Of a stretch of 7,652 bases of DNA, positions 1-5,337 are shown piece by piece (position 1 is the stretch's first letter; every line of letters begins with the position of its first letter). This stretch comes from Gammaproteobacteria bacterium. Its GTDB lineage: Bacteria > Pseudomonadota > Gammaproteobacteria > Natronospirales > REEB76. The notes beneath the pieces are model-generated. The model saw only the letters and a program-made list of their open reading frames with translations. It was not told the origin of the DNA and ran no database searches. A program made the translations under genes and the position numbers. The DNA lies in contig JAGWNO010000098.1 of the NCBI GenBank assembly GCA_028871235.1, forward strand, positions 1 through 7,652, in the 5' to 3' direction.

Positions 1-22
1 TTACCCGGTATCCGCTTTCCAT

Positions 23-99
23 GGCTATGTAGCTCAGCTGGTTAGAGCGCGGCACTCATAATGCTGAGGTCGGTGGTTCGAGTCCACCCATAGCCACCA
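23..99 (+). tRNA. tRNA-Met (CAT anticodon), elongator type
   Basis: A complete 77-base cloverleaf with the CCA end encoded. The acceptor arms GGCTATG and CATAGCC pair perfectly. The D stem is GCTC/GAGC, the anticodon stem CGGCA/TGCTG (one G-U pair) and the T stem GGTGG/CCACC around TTCGAGT. The anticodon loop CTCATAA (55-61) gives CAT at 57-59. CAT is shared by initiator Met, elongator Met and the lysidine-modified Ile tRNA. The paired first acceptor base pair excludes the usual bacterial initiator, and the GGCTAyG acceptor resembles known elongator tRNA-Met rather than the GGCCCC of tRNA-Ile2. The 22 bases before it are too few to show a promoter. No U-rich terminator follows before the convergent gene end at 132. 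Confidence 0.96.
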
Positions 100-131
100 A
101 CATTATCAGCGTCTATCGTTTCTGGATGACG

Positions 132-989
132 TCAAAAATCTTTTCGTTTGAGCTGCCCTTGCCGGTAAGCACCAAGGGACTTGCGAAATGCGTTGACATC
201 AGTCCCTGCATAGACGCCGACTTTACGGCAGATGTCTAACAGCTCCCCATAGGGAGAGGATTCCAGCAGCCCTTGGTCCTGCAGGATTGCGAAGACCATA
301 CGCAATTTTGGGTGCTTTGGCTTGGAACGAAGCAACGGGTTTCTGATCCTGTAACCCAGCATGTCCAGGAAGTCGACGTCCCCGGTGAGCTGGGCCCGCG
401 CCAGGCGTTGCTGGAAATAAGGGAGATTCAGCAGCGTACGGTCAACATGGATTGCTTTGACGAGGGCCAAGTCATTGCCGGTCATGGCGTCTGCCACCAA
501 CTGACACAAGCTTATCCCGTACACCATGACAGAAATGTAGTTGTAGAGATTGGCAACCAGTGCGCTCAGCCAGCCGTTGATCCTCTCCATGGTGGCCTTC
601 TGTTGCTTGGCGGTTGCGGGAGTCATGCCGAGCACATTTGGCAGGTCGGCCTCGAATGACGATCCCCACTCACGGTTATATTCAACACGTGAAAGCGCCG
701 CCTTGGTAATGTCCTGACGCCCTGCCGGGCTCGCGATAAACTTGCGGGCCTGCTCCGGGCTGAACAAAACCAGGGCCATGGCATCTTGAAGCTGAGCTTG
801 ATTCCCGTACAGCGGCCACCAGGCGATATTCTGCTCAGCCACAAACTCGGCGAATTCTGGATCAAAAGTGAGCCAACCATCGCGGTATTTCATATCCTCG
901 AATATTTGCGCGAACAGTTTGGTACGGCTCAAAATCGTCTCTGTATCGACATACATATGAGTTATTTCTCTTTTCACATGTTTAAACAT
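132..989 (-). CDS. Unrecognised 285-residue protein, A+T-rich, beside tRNA-Met
   Basis: I do not recognise a family. The product is soluble-looking and mixed-charge, with tryptophans clustered near the N-terminus (WLTF, then WW at about 57-58). A more hydrophobic, probably helical stretch lies at about 140-167 (ending VMVYGISLCQLVADAM), and the C-terminus is basic (QGQLKRKDF). There is no signal peptide, metal-binding cysteine cluster, P-loop, or recombinase R..HxxR..Y pattern. The ATG at 989 overlaps the end of the upstream 71-residue ORF by 8 bases but lacks a clear ribosome-binding site. A second ATG, 33 bases downstream at 956 (protein beginning MYVDTETILS), follows AAGAGA and could be the true start. 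Base composition is near 50% G+C in sampled lines, against 60-70% in the rest of the window, which suggests acquisition by transfer (inference). Its place next to the 3' end of a tRNA gene fits a tRNA-linked insertion, but no integrase or duplicated tRNA end is visible. Confidence 0.75.
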   Translation of the reverse strand: MFKHVKREITHMYVDTETILSRTKLFAQIFEDMKYRDGWLTFDPEFAEFVAEQNIAWWPLYGNQAQLQDAMALVLFSPEQARKFIASPAGRQDITKAALSRVEYNREWGSSFEADLPNVLGMTPATAKQQKATMERINGWLSALVANLYNYISVMVYGISLCQLVADAMTGNDLALVKAIHVDRTLLNLPYFQQRLARAQLTGDVDFLDMLGYRIRNPLLRSKPKHPKLRMVFAILQDQGLLESSPYGELLDICRKVGVYAGTDVNAFRKSLGAYRQGQLKRKDF

Positions 990-990
990 G
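977..990. repeat. 14-base perfect palindrome at the 71/285-residue ORF junction
   Basis: CATGTTTAAACATG is its own reverse complement. It contains both the stop codon of the 71-residue ORF and the ATG at 989 of the 285-residue gene, and sits where the sequence turns A+T-rich. It could be an operator for the downstream gene, a structure affecting the coupled start, or chance. Nothing in the sequence decides between these. Confidence 0.5.
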
Positions 991-1197
991 CGAGACCGGT
1001 AGTTCTCTGGCGGCGCTCCGCATTTCTGCTGCAGGTATCGCCGTTCCTGGGCGGGCTTTCATCGTCGCCCTTTCAGCCGGACCAAAGCAGTGAATTGCTT
1101 GGCGCTGGGCATAGGGATTGTGTCCCAGGTAGACGATGTCGGAGGAACCGCTGTCCAGGGTGTATTTACCGAGTTTCCTGGCTGTCTCAACCGCCAT
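982..1197 (-). CDS. Small unrecognised ORF (71 residues) with strong ribosome-binding site
   Basis: The protein begins MAVETARKLGKYTLDSG and ends RELPVSHV. The ATG at 1197 has a strong Shine-Dalgarno sequence (CCTCCGGGGGAAATAC before ATG) and follows the DUF1289 stop codon by 16 bases, so it fits a co-transcribed gene. It ends inside the first codons of the 285-residue gene (8-base overlap), an arrangement that allows translational coupling. There is no membrane segment; one cysteine (residue 37) is present. The first ~40 residues read like an ordinary globular start, while the last 30 are rich in Ala, Arg and Pro and less convincing. It may therefore be a 5' remnant of a longer gene whose 3' part was replaced by the A+T-rich sequence. 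I cannot assign a function. Confidence 0.5.
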   Translation of the reverse strand: MAVETARKLGKYTLDSGSSDIVYLGHNPYAQRQAIHCFGPAERATMKARPGTAIPAAEMRSAARELPVSHV

Positions 1198-1213
1198 GTA
1201 TTTCCCCCGGAGG

Positions 1214-1423
1214 CTATGCCTTGAACAGCGGGCCATGTCCGCCATAGCGATCCTGTCTGGCGGCGCAGCGATCAGCCGCCCGCAGCAGGATGTCGCGCTT
1301 CTCGTTTTCGGTGGCGTCCGACCAGCGGCGGATATCCTCAAGGCTGCGGCCGCAACCGATACAGATGTCGTTGTCATCCAGGCAGCAATTGCGCACGCAG
1401 GGTGAAGCTACGGGATCATTCAT
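1214..1423 (-). CDS. DUF1289 family small cysteine-rich protein
   Basis: A 69-residue protein matching the DUF1289 pattern. SPCVRNCCLDDNDICIGCGR carries cysteines at 9, 13, 21 and 24 (C-x3-C-x7-C-x2-C, with an extra C14), followed by the typical SLEDIRRWSDATENEKR segment. The four spaced cysteines suggest a metal site (zinc or iron-sulfur), but the family's function is not established to my knowledge. The length is normal for these proteins, which consist of little beyond the domain. I start at the ATG at 1423, two codons before which the family pattern has not begun. An in-frame TTG at 1453 would add ten residues (QPWPDGQRR) that do not look conserved. The ribosome-binding site is weak (GGATGGG, rather distant). 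It lies 45 bases after the antiporter gene and 16 bases before the 71-residue ORF, probably in one transcript. Confidence 0.87.
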   Translation of the reverse strand: MNDPVASPCVRNCCLDDNDICIGCGRSLEDIRRWSDATENEKRDILLRAADRCAARQDRYGGHGPLFKA

Positions 1424-1468
1424 GCGACGTTGCCCATCCGGCCACGGTTGCAAACGGGGATTGTACGC

Positions 1469-2473
1469 TCAGGCCAGCATTGCGAAGAACAGCAGGTAAA
1501 CAAGGCCGTTAACGATCAGCAGGCGTGGTGTCAGCCGGCGACGCACTGCCAGCAACAGCACCCACAGCATCGCTGCAAACGTCAGCCCCATGGCCCGGAC
1601 GATATCCGCGTGCGCTTGCCAGGTCACAAGCTGCATACCGAAAGCCGGCAGCAGTGTGCCCTGGAACACCAGCGCGCCGGTGATGTTGCCGAAAGCGAGG
1701 GTATCCTTGCCGCGCCGCAGCCACAGGAGGCTGTTCAATTTCTCCGGCATCTCGGTGGCGATGGGGATCACCACCAGTGACAGCGCCAACACGCCGATGC
1801 CCGTCATGGCGGCAATCTGTTCCACCCCACGCACGAAAAGCTTGGCACCGGCGATGATGAGCGCCAGTCCCGCCGCCAGCTGGCTCAGCTCCCACCACAG
1901 GGTGTGCGGTATGCCCATGTGCTTGAGCCACAAGGGCTCGCTGGTATTGGTGCCATGGCCCAGGCTCACCAGTGCGCTGGAAGCCCGCACCGTGTTGGCC
2001 ACGTAGATCACGTACAGGAGCACCAGGGCGACGCCCGCCACCGCGCGGGTGCCGGCCGGGTGCACCGGCATGAACAGTCCGAGGAAGGCGATGAAGAATG
2101 CCACCAGGAAATACAGCAGATCGCGCAGCAAACCGCTGATTTCCGGTCTCAACGGTTCGCTCCAGCCGCGCTTGTATCCCGCGAACAGGGCGATAAGCGC
2201 CATGGCGACGGTGGCCAACATGAGTGGCGCGCCCAGGATGGCGCCGATACCGATATGTTCGCGCACCTCCCGGGAGTTGCCGCCGAAGAACACCGCTATG
2301 ATGGGCACCACGGTTTCCGGAAGCGCCGTGGCAATCGCTGCGAACACCGATCCCACGAGCCCTTCGGAGAGCTTGAAGCGCTGGCCTATATGCTCAAGAG
2401 CGTTGGTGAACAGCTCCGCGCCGGCGAGGATGACGACCAGCGCCAGCAACAGCGTACCGATGTCGATGATCAT
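1469..2473 (-). CDS. Sodium/calcium exchanger-like (CaCA) inner-membrane antiporter
   Basis: A 334-residue integral membrane protein with about ten hydrophobic segments and the two inverted alpha repeats of the CaCA cation antiporter superfamily (YrbG/CAX relatives). Alpha-1 is at about 41-86 (GSVFAAIATALPETVVPIIA, then GIGAILGAPLML), with the ion-site acid E53. Alpha-2 is at about 226-279 (GVLALSLVVIPIATEMPEKL, then FGNITGALVFQGTLLPAFG), with E244. Such proteins exchange a cation, typically Ca2+, for Na+ or H+ across the cytoplasmic membrane. The repeats depart from the common GTSLPE form (here ATALPE and ATEMPE), so this is a divergent branch and the ion cannot be named. The length matches the family (about 320-350). 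The ATG at 2473 has no good Shine-Dalgarno sequence; instead a 16-base palindrome begins 5 bases upstream of it. The gene follows the GST gene by 87 bases and leads into the DUF1289 gene. Confidence 0.9.
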   Translation of the reverse strand: MIIDIGTLLLALVVILAGAELFTNALEHIGQRFKLSEGLVGSVFAAIATALPETVVPIIAVFFGGNSREVREHIGIGAILGAPLMLATVAMALIALFAGYKRGWSEPLRPEISGLLRDLLYFLVAFFIAFLGLFMPVHPAGTRAVAGVALVLLYVIYVANTVRASSALVSLGHGTNTSEPLWLKHMGIPHTLWWELSQLAAGLALIIAGAKLFVRGVEQIAAMTGIGVLALSLVVIPIATEMPEKLNSLLWLRRGKDTLAFGNITGALVFQGTLLPAFGMQLVTWQAHADIVRAMGLTFAAMLWVLLLAVRRRLTPRLLIVNGLVYLLFFAMLA

Positions 2474-2478
2474 GCGGA

Positions 2479-2494
2479 CGCACCGGCCGGTGCG
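2479..2494. repeat. 16-base perfect palindrome just upstream of the antiporter start
   Basis: CGCACCGGCCGGTGCG is fully self-complementary and ends 5 bases before the antiporter ATG on the minus strand. In RNA it could form a 6-bp G+C stem with a GGCC loop exactly where a ribosome-binding site should be. A role in limiting translation or as a protein-binding site is inference. Confidence 0.5.
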
Positions 2495-2558
2495 GGCTGC
2501 TGGCGTGCCATCGGCGGCTGTCGGCCCGGCTCCGGGTCGGCTACAGGAGACATCCCGG

Positions 2559-2578
2559 CCTCACTGGCGCCAGTGAGG
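2559..2578. repeat. 20-base perfect palindrome over the GST gene stop codon
   Basis: CCTCACTGGCGCCAGTGAGG is a perfect palindrome that includes the last codons and stop of the GST gene (…HWRQ-stop). In RNA it would fold as an 8-bp stem with a 4-base loop. No T-run follows on the minus strand, so it is a poor intrinsic terminator. It could be a 3'-end stabilising or attenuating hairpin between GST and the antiporter gene, or a protein site. Confidence 0.6.
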
Positions 2579-3223
2579 TGGATAGGTGCGCGCGTAACCC
2601 GGTAGCTTCTCGATAGCGGCCGACCAGCGGGCCATGTGCGGGTAGCGTTCGCCGAACGGCAGGAAGCCGAGATTGAGCGGGCCGGCGACAGGTTTGGCCG
2701 CGGCGCGCAACAGCGTGGGGATGAAGGGATACAGCACGATATCGCCGGCGGTGAGCGTATCGCCCCGCAGCCAGCTGCAGCGGGCCAGGCGCGCATCATA
2801 TTGCTGCAATTCCCGGTGCAGGATCGCCGCTGCTTCCCTGACCTGAGATTCCTTGCCGGCAAGCTCGCCGCTGAACAGCGGCCGGGTCATCTGGCTCACC
2901 GGTTTTTCGATATAGCTCAGCACCTCGCAGACATCCTGGTTGATAAGCCCGGTGTCTTCGGCACGGGTACCGAACAACGGCACCTGCGGATACTTGCGGT
3001 CCAGGTATTGCAGGATGGCGATGGATTCGTACACCACGAAGTCCCCGTCCCTGAGGGTGGGTACCTTGCCGCGCGGGTTGAGCCTGAGGAATTCGGCGGT
3101 CTTATGTTCCTGCTTGGAGAATTCGATGAGCTTTGACTCGTAGGCAAGCTGCTTCACCTCGAGTGCCAGCAGCACCCGCCAGGCGAAGGCGCTGCCGCTG
3201 CCCCAGTAGACTTGTATGGACAT
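2561..3223 (-). CDS. Glutathione S-transferase family protein
   Basis: A 220-residue cytosolic GST: an N-terminal thioredoxin-fold domain (about 1-80) and an all-helical C-terminal domain (about 90-210). Hallmarks are the cis-proline of GKVPTL (P55) and the glutathione gamma-glutamyl-binding ESIAILQYLDRKYP segment (E66, S67). The first loop WGSGSAFAWRV offers serine (S9 or S11) rather than tyrosine or cysteine near the expected catalytic position, as in theta/zeta-like serine GSTs. The domain 2 motif TLTAGDIVLYPFI carries the conserved N-capping T and D of the GST fold. It is expected to use glutathione to conjugate or reduce electrophiles; the substrate is unknown. The start at 3223 is preceded by AGGAG at 6-base spacing. 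The gene is divergent from the quinone oxidoreductase gene with 93 bases between them, and gshA, which starts glutathione synthesis, lies about 2 kb away. Confidence 0.94.
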   Translation of the reverse strand: MSIQVYWGSGSAFAWRVLLALEVKQLAYESKLIEFSKQEHKTAEFLRLNPRGKVPTLRDGDFVVYESIAILQYLDRKYPQVPLFGTRAEDTGLINQDVCEVLSYIEKPVSQMTRPLFSGELAGKESQVREAAAILHRELQQYDARLARCSWLRGDTLTAGDIVLYPFIPTLLRAAAKPVAGPLNLGFLPFGERYPHMARWSAAIEKLPGYARTYPPHWRQ

Positions 3224-3316
3224 GGGAAACTCCTGCTACCCCGGATGACGACGCACGTCCATAATGGCAGCGTCAATATTTTCCGAGACTCTATCGTAAC
3301 CCAGCGAGGCGCGGAC

Positions 3317-4297
3317 ATGCGCGCATGGTGCATCACACGCCCGGGCGGTCCCGAGGTGCTCAAGCTGGAGCAGCTGCCGGACCTGCTGCCGGGCCCGGAG
3401 GAGGTGCTGATCCGCGTACAGGCGGCGGGCGTCAACCGCGCCGATCTGTTGCAGCGGCGCGGCGACTATCCGGCCCCACCGGGTTTTGATCCGCGTATCC
3501 CCGGTCTCGAGTATGCGGGCGTGGTGGAAGCAGCAGGTCCGCGCTGCCGGCTGCGCAAACCGGGCGATGCGGTGATGGGACTCATCGGCGGCGGTGCCTA
3601 TGCCGAGCAGTTGCTGGCACATGAGCGCGAGACCATCGCGGTGCCGGCGGGCCTCAGCATGACGCAGGCCGCGGCGGTGCCTGAAGCCTTTCTCACCGCC
3701 TACCGGGCGCTGTTCCTGGAAGGCGGCCTGGCGCATGGCGAGTGGTGCCTGATCCGCGCCGTGACCTCCGGCATCGGCACCGCCGCGGTGCAGCTGGCGC
3801 ACGTCTTCGGCAGCCGCAGCATCGGCACCAGCCGTTCGGCGGCGCGGCTCGGGAGGGTGCAGGCGCTCGGCCTGGACGCTGCATGTGTCGACGGTGGTGA
3901 GCAGCTGGTGCGGCGCGTGGCGGAGATCACCGCCGGGCAGGGCGTAAGCGTGGTGCTGGATCTGGTAGGTGGCGGCCATCTGGCGCAGAACCTGGCCTGT
4001 CTGCGGGATGACGGTACACAGGTGCTGGTGGGCGCCATGGCCGGCCGCGAGGATCACTTGGATCTGGGCAATTTCCTGCGCCGCCGCCTGACGCTCAGGG
4101 CCATGACCATGCGCAGCCTGCCGCTGGAGCGCAAGATCGCGCTGGCGCGCCTGTTCGAACAACGGCTCACGCCGCTGTTCGAGTCGCGGAAACTGCAGCC
4201 GCTGGTGGACCGGGCAGTGGCCTTCAACAACGCGCCGGAGGCGCATCGCTGCATGGAGGCCGGCGCACATCTCGGCAAGATCGTGATTGCGATGTGA
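3317..4297 (+). CDS. NAD(P)H:quinone oxidoreductase, PIG3-like zinc-free MDR family
   Basis: A 326-residue medium-chain dehydrogenase/reductase of the quinone oxidoreductase branch. It has an N-terminal GroES-like domain (VLIRVQAAGVNRADLLQRRG, then PGLEYAGVV at 62-70) and a Rossmann domain beginning at GEWCLIRAVTSGIGTAAVQL (141-160), then VVLDLVGG and LRRRLTLRAMTMRSLPLERK. The last part is typical of the PIG3/TIGR02824 group, which reduces quinones one or two electrons at a time using NADPH. The zinc-binding cysteines of alcohol dehydrogenases are absent, as expected. The nucleotide-binding loop reads RAVTSGIG where relatives usually have H-(G/A)-(G/A)-(A/S)-SG-(V/I)-G, a mild departure. I start at the ATG at 3317, preceded by GAGG at 7-base spacing and matching the family's MRA(W/I) beginning. 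The 35 residues of open frame upstream are not family-like. It is the only plus-strand protein gene here and is divergent from GST. Confidence 0.93.
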   Translation: MRAWCITRPGGPEVLKLEQLPDLLPGPEEVLIRVQAAGVNRADLLQRRGDYPAPPGFDPRIPGLEYAGVVEAAGPRCRLRKPGDAVMGLIGGGAYAEQLLAHERETIAVPAGLSMTQAAAVPEAFLTAYRALFLEGGLAHGEWCLIRAVTSGIGTAAVQLAHVFGSRSIGTSRSAARLGRVQALGLDAACVDGGEQLVRRVAEITAGQGVSVVLDLVGGGHLAQNLACLRDDGTQVLVGAMAGREDHLDLGNFLRRRLTLRAMTMRSLPLERKIALARLFEQRLTPLFESRKLQPLVDRAVAFNNAPEAHRCMEAGAHLGKIVIAM

Positions 4298-4311
4298 GCA
4301 GGCTTGGCATA

Positions 4312-4344
4312 CCCGCGCTGGCGGGAATCCGGCTTGTATTCCTG
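4312..4344. repeat. REP-like overlapping hairpins between convergent genes
   Basis: The 93-base spacer between the convergent quinone oxidoreductase and FrnE-like genes holds CCCGC-GCTG-GCGGG (4312-4325). A partly overlapping alternative stem, CGGGAAT/ATTCCTG (4322-4328 with 4338-4344, one G-U pair, 9-base loop), follows, with a third small stem GCGGC-GCGT-GCCGC at 4351-4364. The CCCGC..GCGGGAATCC core resembles dispersed intergenic palindromes of many proteobacteria. No T-run accompanies the stems. They may act as a bidirectional transcription end or be a repeat-family copy; no second copy occurs in this window. Confidence 0.4.
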
Positions 4345-4390
4345 AGAGAGGCGGCGCGTGCCGCTGGGCGTCCCGGTTACGGATCTGCGG

Positions 4391-5029
4391 CTAGTTGACG
4401 GCCTTGGATTTCTGCCTCGCGGCCTTGAGCGCCTGGGTGAAGATCTCCACCGGTTGGGCGCCGGACAGGGCATAGCGGTTATCGAGGATAAAGAACGGCA
4501 CGCCGCTGATGCCGAGTTGTGCGGCGGTGTGCAGGTCGGCGCGTACCTCATCCGTGTCATTATCGCTGCTGAGCCACGCTGACAAGTCGCCCTCCATACC
4601 CGCCGCCGCCCCAAGCTGTGCGAGGATGGCGTTGTCGCCGATATCGCGGCCTTCGATAAAGTAGCCGCGGAACAGGCTTTCCACCATGGCGTCTGCCTTA
4701 CCCCGGGTTGTCGCCAGGCGGATGAGGCGATGGGAATTGAAGGTGTTCGGACTGCGCTTGATCCTGTCGAACCTGAAATCGATGCCGGCGCCACGGCCGG
4801 CATCACGCACCCGTGTGTAGATGCGCTCCGCCGCCTCGGGGCCGCCGAACTTGGCATCCAGATACTGTTTGCGGTCACGTCCTTCCGGCGGCATATCGGG
4901 GTTGAGCTGGAACGCGTGCCAGTGGATGTCCGCATCCAGCAGCACCGCATCAACCAGTGCCGCCTGCAGGTGGCGTTTGCCGATGAAGCACCAGGGGCAG
5001 ACGGTATCGGAGAAGACATCGATGCGCAT
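4391..5029 (-). CDS. FrnE-like DsbA-family oxidoreductase (2-hydroxychromene-2-carboxylate isomerase/DSBA fold)
   Basis: A 212-residue thioredoxin-fold protein with an inserted helical domain. The redox motif SDTVCPWCFIGKRHL places the active-site cysteines at C11 and C14, right after the first strand. The cis-proline loop is GISGVPFF (P178), followed by LSGAQPVEIF, and SPNTFNSHRLI (93-103) is the usual FrnE signature. No signal peptide precedes the motif, so it is expected in the cytoplasm, unlike classical periplasmic DsbA. FrnE proteins handle dithiol/disulfide exchange, in some bacteria linked to oxidative stress. I start at the ATG at 5029, with GAGGG 4 bases upstream, because the motif must lie about ten residues in. 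A longer open frame reaches 5230 but overlaps the preceding gene in another frame. It begins 7 bases after the 74-residue ORF's stop, so the two are probably translated together. Confidence 0.93.
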   Translation of the reverse strand: MRIDVFSDTVCPWCFIGKRHLQAALVDAVLLDADIHWHAFQLNPDMPPEGRDRKQYLDAKFGGPEAAERIYTRVRDAGRGAGIDFRFDRIKRSPNTFNSHRLIRLATTRGKADAMVESLFRGYFIEGRDIGDNAILAQLGAAAGMEGDLSAWLSSDNDTDEVRADLHTAAQLGISGVPFFILDNRYALSGAQPVEIFTQALKAARQKSKAVN

Positions 5030-5036
5030 GCAGCCC

Positions 5037-5261
5037 TCAGCGCTGGATCTTGGTATAGATGACGCTGGGTTTGTCGCCGCGCCGTGAATAGATATGCTCA
5101 CGACTGAAATCCTCGTAGGCAGCGTCGCGTTCGTGACCGGTCTGGTACCAGCGGTAGGCCTCCCAATCCGGGCCCAACAGGTGTGGCGCGGACATGGGGT
5201 CGTCCGGCGGCAGGCTGCAACGGATGCCAAAGCGCTTGTGGTCCTCTGTACCGTGCGTCAT
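5037..5261 (-). CDS. Small hypothetical protein (74 residues) coupled to the FrnE-like gene
   Basis: The protein runs from MTHGTEDHKRFGIRCSL to YTKIQR. It is hydrophilic, with an aromatic, charged centre (DWEAYRWYQTGHERDAAYEDF) and a tail EHIYSRRGDKPSVIYTKIQR. It has no membrane segment and one cysteine (residue 15). The composition reads like a real conserved protein; I have an impression of similar small proteobacterial hypotheticals but cannot name a family or function. The start at 5261 is chosen because GGAG lies 7 bases upstream. An ATG further out at 5300 has no ribosome-binding site. The stop at 5037 is 7 bases before the oxidoreductase start, and the latter's Shine-Dalgarno sequence overlaps the stop region. 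It follows gshA by 76 bases, so gshA, this gene and the oxidoreductase may form one operon. Confidence 0.78.
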   Translation of the reverse strand: MTHGTEDHKRFGIRCSLPPDDPMSAPHLLGPDWEAYRWYQTGHERDAAYEDFSREHIYSRRGDKPSVIYTKIQR

Positions 5262-5337
5262 CCAGGAACTCCAGGTTGTCGGATGCCAGTGCGTGCGCAT
5301 CCATGGACAGCGAGTTTAGCGCTTGTAAACCGGCGTT

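Noticed and set aside
23..99. tRNA 3' end as an attachment site with a direct repeat
   Set aside because: No second copy of the T-arm/acceptor end was found by eye in the window and no integrase is present, so an att site cannot be supported.
3212..3316. Upstream extension of the quinone oxidoreductase to an ATG at 3212
   Set aside because: It would overlap the GST start, is not family-like, and the ATG at 3317 has GAGG at good spacing and matches the family N-terminus.
3224..3316. Sigma-70 promoters in the GST/quinone oxidoreductase divergent region
   Set aside because: TTGACG (minus strand, at 3271-3276 region) has no -10 at 16-18 bases, and TATCGT-like elements on the plus strand lack a convincing -35. 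A divergent promoter must exist but cannot be placed.
3236..4270. 344-codon open frame on the minus strand opposite the quinone oxidoreductase
   Set aside because: An antisense shadow with His/Gln/Arg-rich composition; the plus-strand frame has clear MDR family motifs and a good ribosome-binding site.
5030..5230. Longer FrnE-like protein starting at 5230
   Set aside because: It would add 67 Arg/Ser/Thr-rich residues before a CPWC motif that normally lies about ten residues from the start, and it lies over another gene.
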